In this document: positions 59,908 through 64,000 of the stretch, piece after piece
How positions within the stretch are numbered: the stretch's first letter is position 1
Layout of the letters: every line of letters starts with the position of its first letter
Assembly: GCF_048548695.1 (NCBI RefSeq)
Contig: NZ_JBLYIF010000003.1
From: Neptuniibacter sp048548695
GTDB lineage: Bacteria; Pseudomonadota; Gammaproteobacteria; Pseudomonadales; Balneatricaceae
Length of the DNA: 64,000 bases
Reading direction: 5' to 3' (one strand)
Program-made: the position numbers and the translations under genes
Notes under the pieces: generated by a model
The model's input: only the letters and a program-made list of their open reading frames with translations
Told to the model about the DNA's origin: nothing
Database searches by the model: none

Positions 59908-62900
59908 TCACTCTGGGGCCAGCGTTTCCGCGTCTATAGCCGTTGTCTCATCCATAGTTTTGCACCTGAGCAGTTCCGCTACGCTTTCTGCTGCAAGGGG
60001 CTTATAAAAGTAATAGCCTTGGAATATTTCGCAGCCCATCGCTAACAAAGTCTGTAGTTGTGCTTTGGTTTCTACGCCCTCTGCTACTGTTTCGAGGTTA
60101 AGGCTTTTGGCCAGATTCAGGATAGTGGCGCAGATCTCACCATCTTCCTCTTTGGTAGCGCACTCCTCGACGAAAGACTGATCGATTTTTAAAATATCCA
60201 ACGGCAGTCGTTTCAGGTAGTTAAGCGATGAATATCCGGTGCCAAAGTCATCAATGGAAATATTGATATTAAGTTGCTTCAGCTGCTGCATAACCTCGAT
60301 ACAGCGTTCAATATCCTGAATTAAAACGCCCTCGGTGATCTCAATTTCGAGCAGGTTGCCAGGAATTGCGTAGAGGCTTAATTGCTGTTTGATAAAAGGT
60401 ATCAGCTCCTCCGAAATTAAGTGTCTACCGGATATATTCACCGATACCGGAACCACAGATAAATTCTGTTCACGCCATTTGGCCAGCTGTTTAAGTGTAC
60501 TGGTGATGACTTTTTCGCCGATATGGATAATTAGGTTGCTCTGTTCGGCAATGGGGATGAATTCGGCTGGTGAGATCAGTCCTTTTTCCGGGTGGTTCCA
60601 GCGTATCAAGGCTTCCATGGCAATAAGCTGGTCATGGGATCGAAAGACTTTTGGTTGGTATACAAGATAGAACTGATCCAGCAGCAGGGCTTTTTTAATC
60701 ATCCTCTCGTAGGTGGCCGATTTGGTGGCATGTTCCGCCATATAGGGCTGGAAGATCTGGTAGGTATCTCTGCCGCTCATCTTAGCGGCATACATAGCAA
60801 TATCGGCTTCCTGAATTAGGCTGTCGGCATCGACCATGCCACAGCTGGAAACAGAGATGCCAATACTGGTGGGGATGCTATAGGACTTACTGGAGATCTC
60901 AGCAGGGCTACGCATCACGGCAAGGATTTTCTCAGCTCTGGATTGCAGTACCTCCTCCGTAAGCTGGCCGCTAAGCAGCATGATAAATTCATCGCCACCC
61001 CAGCGCGCAATGAGATCTTCCTCACGTGAAATATCGGTTAGCCGTTTTGCCACTTCACACAGTAATTGATCGCCAGCCTTGTGACCCAGAGTGTCATTGA
61101 TCTTTTTGAATTGATCCAGGTCGAGGAAGAACAGCGCCACGGTTTGACCGTCAGTTTTGGCGAGTTGAATAGCCTCAGACAGCTTCTTCAGCAAATGGGT
61201 ACGGTTAGACAGGCTGGTCAGCGGGTCTTTGTAGGCAAGGAATGTGAGGCGCGATTGTAGTTTTTGCTCCTTCGTGACGTCCCGGATATGCAGTGTAAAT
61301 TCGGTCTGTGAATCTTCGCTCAAATGGCTGCTGGTGATAGTGACTTCAGCCGGGAATAGGTGACCAGAGATCCTTTGCAGGGTAATGCTGTTGCGTCGGT
61401 TAAGTACCAGACCGCTGGCAGAACTAAACAGGTGCTGCAGGCTGTGCTCTACTTCTTCCCGGTCCTCTTCAAGGATAAAATACTGGATAAAGTGTTTGCC
61501 CAGTACTTGCTTTTTCATGCAGCCAAGGGTTCTTTCAGCGGCGTGGTTGAATTCGATTACCTGCCCGGTACTGTCAATCGAAATGATGCAATCCATCGAA
61601 GAGTCGAGTATTGCGCTTTTGCGTTTTTCACTTGCTTTAAAGCGTCCGATCGCGTTGTCGCGCTTCATCATCTCCTGATTGATGCGGCTTATTACCTGGT
61701 TGTACTTGTGAGCGATCTGGCCCACTTCAGTGAAGGGTTCCTCGGTGACTGGTGTAGTAAAACTGCCTTGGTGTTGTTGGTGCTCCATATCGTTCAGTAG
61801 ATCAATCAGCTCGGTTGAAGCGCGGTGTTCACTGATATTGAGCCCTTGCTTTTCAGCCGCCGCAGAGACGCGGAGTGGAATAATGTTGTTTGCTGCTTTA
61901 AAGAGCAGATAGCTTAGCGAGAAACTGTAAGCGCCTATGGTAGCAATGCCTAATATCTGAACTCCCAATTGCTCAATGTGATCGAGACCGGTGCCTAATA
62001 GCTCCGGTTTGGCGAACAATGCCACTGCCAAAGTTCCCCAGATGCCGGCAAAAAGATGGGCAGGGACAACGGCAAGTGCATCGTCGATCTGCCTGGCTTC
62101 GATCCACAGTGTTCCGTAGTAGACTATGGCGCCGGCAACCAGGCCGATGATGCAAGAGGCGAGGGGGGTTACTGCATGACAGCTGGCAGTAATGCCAACT
62201 AATCCTGCGATAATACCATTGAGAATATAGCCAACATCTATATAGCGTTTACTCGCGTAGTGCAGGGAGGAGGCCATAATGCCGCCCCAGGTAGCAGAAA
62301 TGCAGGTGTTGAGTAATATGCCCGGCACCTGATCATTTAAGCTCAGCATGCTGCCACCATTAAAGCCAAACCAACCTAACCAGATCAACAGCGTGCCCAG
62401 AGCCGCCAGAGGCAGGTTACTGCCTGAAGGAAACGTCTTATTTGCAGCGTAGCGTTGTAACCTTGGCCCGATAATCAACACTGAGGCCAGGGCAACCCAA
62501 CCACCTACTGAGTGCACGACAGTGGAGCCAGCGAAATCGACAAAGCCACGTGCTTCAAGCCAGCCTTGATTATTCTCATTGTAGAGACCTGCCCAAGCCC
62601 AGTGACCCGTGATGGGATAGATAAATAGATTGAGTATGGCGGTCACATACATATAACCAAGGAAGGTCATACGCTCTGCGACTGCACCAGAAGTGAGCGT
62701 GGCGGCGGTACCGCAGAACATCATTTGAAACAAAAAGAAGCAGTATTGGAAAGCGTTGTTGTTGTCGCCAAAGAGGAAGTTATCGACGCCAAATAGCCCC
62801 GATTGACTGGTGCCAAACATCAGGCCAAAGCCAAATAACCAGAACAGTGCGGTGGAGAGAATAAAGTCTGAAATATTCTTGGCGGCGACATTAATGCTGT

Positions 62901-62997
62901 TCTTGCTGCGGGTTCTGCCGCTTTCAAGGCATAAGAAGCCCGCCTGCATCATGAATACCAGCAGAGCGGATACAATGAGCCATAAGTTGTTCAGCAT
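59908..62997 (-). CDS. Ammonium transporter (Amt) fused to PAS-GGDEF-EAL
   Basis: A 1029-aa fusion. Residues 1-400 are an Amt/Rh channel with 11 helices. The conserved Asp and first pore His are in FVDFAGSTVVHSVGG, the second pore His in VPAHLFAGIWG, and SGAVAERM is near the outer gate. After a helical linker, PAS (about 455-570), GGDEF (585-740, RWGGDEF with I-site REED just before) and EAL (755-1005, MEALIRW, IDDFGTGYSSLNYL) follow; active sites look intact. It is a plausible ammonium receptor setting c-di-GMP levels, like Amt-histidine kinase fusions (inference). There is no glnK nearby. Confidence 0.94.
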   Translation of the reverse strand: MLNNLWLIVSALLVFMMQAGFLCLESGRTRSKNSINVAAKNISDFILSTALFWLFGFGLMFGTSQSGLFGVDNFLFGDNNNAFQYCFFLFQMMFCGTAATLTSGAVAERMTFLGYMYVTAILNLFIYPITGHWAWAGLYNENNQGWLEARGFVDFAGSTVVHSVGGWVALASVLIIGPRLQRYAANKTFPSGSNLPLAALGTLLIWLGWFGFNGGSMLSLNDQVPGILLNTCISATWGGIMASSLHYASKRYIDVGYILNGIIAGLVGITASCHAVTPLASCIIGLVAGAIVYYGTLWIEARQIDDALAVVPAHLFAGIWGTLAVALFAKPELLGTGLDHIEQLGVQILGIATIGAYSFSLSYLLFKAANNIIPLRVSAAAEKQGLNISEHRASTELIDLLNDMEHQQHQGSFTTPVTEEPFTEVGQIAHKYNQVISRINQEMMKRDNAIGRFKASEKRKSAILDSSMDCIISIDSTGQVIEFNHAAERTLGCMKKQVLGKHFIQYFILEEDREEVEHSLQHLFSSASGLVLNRRNSITLQRISGHLFPAEVTITSSHLSEDSQTEFTLHIRDVTKEQKLQSRLTFLAYKDPLTSLSNRTHLLKKLSEAIQLAKTDGQTVALFFLDLDQFKKINDTLGHKAGDQLLCEVAKRLTDISREEDLIARWGGDEFIMLLSGQLTEEVLQSRAEKILAVMRSPAEISSKSYSIPTSIGISVSSCGMVDADSLIQEADIAMYAAKMSGRDTYQIFQPYMAEHATKSATYERMIKKALLLDQFYLVYQPKVFRSHDQLIAMEALIRWNHPEKGLISPAEFIPIAEQSNLIIHIGEKVITSTLKQLAKWREQNLSVVPVSVNISGRHLISEELIPFIKQQLSLYAIPGNLLEIEITEGVLIQDIERCIEVMQQLKQLNINISIDDFGTGYSSLNYLKRLPLDILKIDQSFVEECATKEEDGEICATILNLAKSLNLETVAEGVETKAQLQTLLAMGCEIFQGYYFYKPLAAESVAELLRCKTMDETTAIDAETLAPE

Positions 62998-63128
62998 GCG
63001 TAAGCCCCTATGCTGCTACCCAAAAGCCGTAGCTGCTGCCAGACTATAAAGATTTTCTAGAGTAGCGCGACGCTATAATACTGTGCAAAAAATATACCGA
63101 TTAATTCAGTTTTTAGCTTTTGAACAAA

Positions 63129-63160
63129 AAAACCGCTATCCGAATCCGGACAGCGGTTTT
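63129..63160 (-). terminator. Rho-independent terminator 3' of a gene remnant
   Basis: On the minus strand AAAACCGCT pairs with AGCGGTTTT (inner part TCCGGATTCGGA also pairs in part) and T-rich TTTGTT follows. It begins 25 bases after the stop of the remnant at 63185 and would also end transcripts from the small gene at 63376. It lies on the side facing the Amt fusion promoter. Confidence 0.8.
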
Positions 63161-63184
63161 ATTAATGCTCAATAAACCTGAAGG

Positions 63185-63304
63185 TTATTGCTGGTTGCTC
63201 ACCTGCGGTTTGATCAGATCACTGAGGGTGGTCGGACCTGCAACTTTAACTGCTTGGTTACCTAAAGCAGAGATGGCAGCCTGTTCATTGTCTAGCCAGA
63301 CAGG
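63185..63304 (-). pseudogene. C-terminal remnant of an unidentified gene
   Basis: The minus strand is open for 39 codons before TAA at 63185, reading PVWLDNEQAAISALGN then QAVKVAGPTTLSDLIKPQ and VSNQQ. Composition and the SALGNQAVKVAGPTTLSDLIK pattern look protein-coding. There is no ATG, GTG or TTG start with a ribosome site, and a TAG lies directly before it (63305-63307). A terminator follows in the right place. Best read as the tail of a decayed gene; a short protein with an unusual start is less likely. The parent family is not recognised. Confidence 0.5.
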
Positions 63305-63375
63305 CTAAAAGCCAACGAATGTAGTGTTTATCTGCCCGGTGCCGCAGTGGTTTGTCAGGTGCGCTTACTGACTCC

Positions 63376-63558
63376 CTACTTATGATCGGGGCGATGTGGC
63401 TTGTTGGTGATTTTTTTGGCGTCACTTATCGCGGTTTTTTCCGCTCTCTTTTTCTTCTTCCGCTCGTTTTTCTCAGTGACGATCTTGATTGCCTCATCTT
63501 TGTTTAAACTAGGGTGTTTAGCGAGTAGCTCTGCGACCCTTTCATCAAACTTGGTCAT
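63376..63558 (-). CDS. Small basic protein of unknown function
   Basis: A 60-aa soluble protein: MTKFDERVAELLAKHPSLNK then a helix and a very basic stretch NERKKKKRAEKTAISDAKK. GAGG lies 7 bases before the ATG, and the start region is helix-forming with a well-formed coding pattern. No known motif is seen. It may bind nucleic acid or the ribosome, but this is only suggested by charge. It shares the minus strand with the gene remnant downstream. Confidence 0.65.
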   Translation of the reverse strand: MTKFDERVAELLAKHPSLNKDEAIKIVTEKNERKKKKRAEKTAISDAKKITNKPHRPDHK

Positions 63559-63687
63559 TGTTGAACCTCATGCTTTGCAAGTGCAAATATAACGGGAATT
63601 TTGTGGTTGCCGAACTGGAGAGGCGCCTAACAATACGTGCGATGCCTGGTGGGTTTTGCAATACTGGCAATTATAACCGCACTTAAC

Positions 63688-63933
63688 CTATTTGGACTGC
63701 CCCCATGGGGATGTTTTTTCAAATGTAGATACGTACAGGTCCTCAACCTTATCCCTGGCCCATTGCGTCTTGCGCAGAAACTTGAGTGAAGATTTGATAG
63801 ACGGATCGCTCTTAAAACAATTGATATTCACGCGCTGAGCTAACCCATCCCAGCCGTAGTGTTCTTGCAGTTTCGTGACAACCTTTTCCAGGGTCATACC
63901 ATGCAATGGATTGTTCGGTTGCTTTTCACTCAT
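63688..63933 (-). CDS. VF530-type DNA-binding protein (DUF2132)
   Basis: An 81-aa protein with the whole family core: NPLHGMTLEKVVTKLQEHYG, WDGLAQRVNINCFKSDPSIK and SSLKFLRKTQWARDKVEDLY. VF530-family proteins are small, helical and widespread in gammaproteobacteria; the structure suggests DNA binding, but the function is not established. Normal length. The upstream 67 bases to the window end hold its promoter region, not resolved here. Confidence 0.93.
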   Translation of the reverse strand: MSEKQPNNPLHGMTLEKVVTKLQEHYGWDGLAQRVNINCFKSDPSIKSSLKFLRKTQWARDKVEDLYVSTFEKTSPWGQSK

Positions 63934-64000
63934 GCTACAAATGTACCTCTATTAGGCGCGTGATTCGCTGGGGATACACGTCGTTAAAACCGCTCGCCCG

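Noticed and set aside
63120..63308. A 62-codon plus-strand frame over the terminator and gene remnant
   Set aside because: It runs through the hairpin and opposes the more protein-like minus-strand frame; no ribosome site.

Overview
The window looks like a chromosomal segment of a free-living, motile, Gram-negative marine-type gammaproteobacterium, probably close to the Oceanospirillales or Pseudomonadales. This is inferred from protein families, the gene order dnaX-ybaB-recR-rnd-ycgL-ycgN, the many c-di-GMP and chemosensory proteins, the TRAP transporter and the TonB-dependent B12 receptor. No rRNA is present. One complete tRNA (Val, anticodon GAC) and one tRNA half are.

Layout. 1-7.5 kb: end of a MocR-like aminotransferase gene, a TRAP transporter for organic acids (dctPQM), a convergent Ap4A phosphorylase and a Cache-domain NarL-type two-component pair. 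7.5-19.2 kb: a ten-gene minus-strand catabolic unit. It holds a complete branched-chain-type ABC importer, an acyl-CoA ligase, ETF beta and alpha, an acyl-CoA dehydrogenase and ETF-quinone oxidoreductase. Together these form an import, CoA activation, oxidation and quinone-reduction line for an unidentified carboxylic acid. 19.3-25.9 kb: a divergent sensor/regulator block (Cache hybrid kinase, OmpR-type regulator, AcoR-type sigma-54 activator) and an outer-membrane protein behind a near-perfect sigma-54 promoter with tandem operators. 26-34.3 kb: a chemoreceptor, a CHASE3 hybrid kinase, a response-regulator diguanylate cyclase, a split YeeE/YedE transporter and a FadL porin. 34.6-36.1 kb: a cysteine synthase-glutaredoxin fusion.

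36.26-42.19 kb is an AT-rich genomic island in tRNA-Val. A 39-bp exact direct repeat, the 5' half of the tRNA, marks both ends. Each copy is preceded by a TTGAAC-16 bp-TATAMT promoter, so the island appears to have brought its own tRNA promoter while the resident one now points into the island. Cargo is an excisionase-like protein and four overlapping genes: Dam-type DNA methylase, metallophosphoesterase, P-loop ATPase and an unrecognised 300-aa protein. No integrase is present. The four-gene operon is the best candidate in the window for an undescribed system, plausibly anti-phage, but that role is inference. Short GTGTGTTA motifs, four of them in exact 11-bp phase at the left end, cluster at both ends.

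42.3-51 kb: two small conserved proteins, then a B12 uptake locus (cobalamin riboswitch, btuB, btuF, btuC, btuD) with its own convergent tonB, followed by pyrC. 51-55 kb: a solute-binding lipoprotein beside a membrane GGDEF-EAL protein. 55-59.9 kb: housekeeping genes including dnaX, which carries a recognisable programmed -1 frameshift signal. 59.9-64 kb: an ammonium transporter fused to PAS-GGDEF-EAL, a gene remnant and two small conserved proteins.
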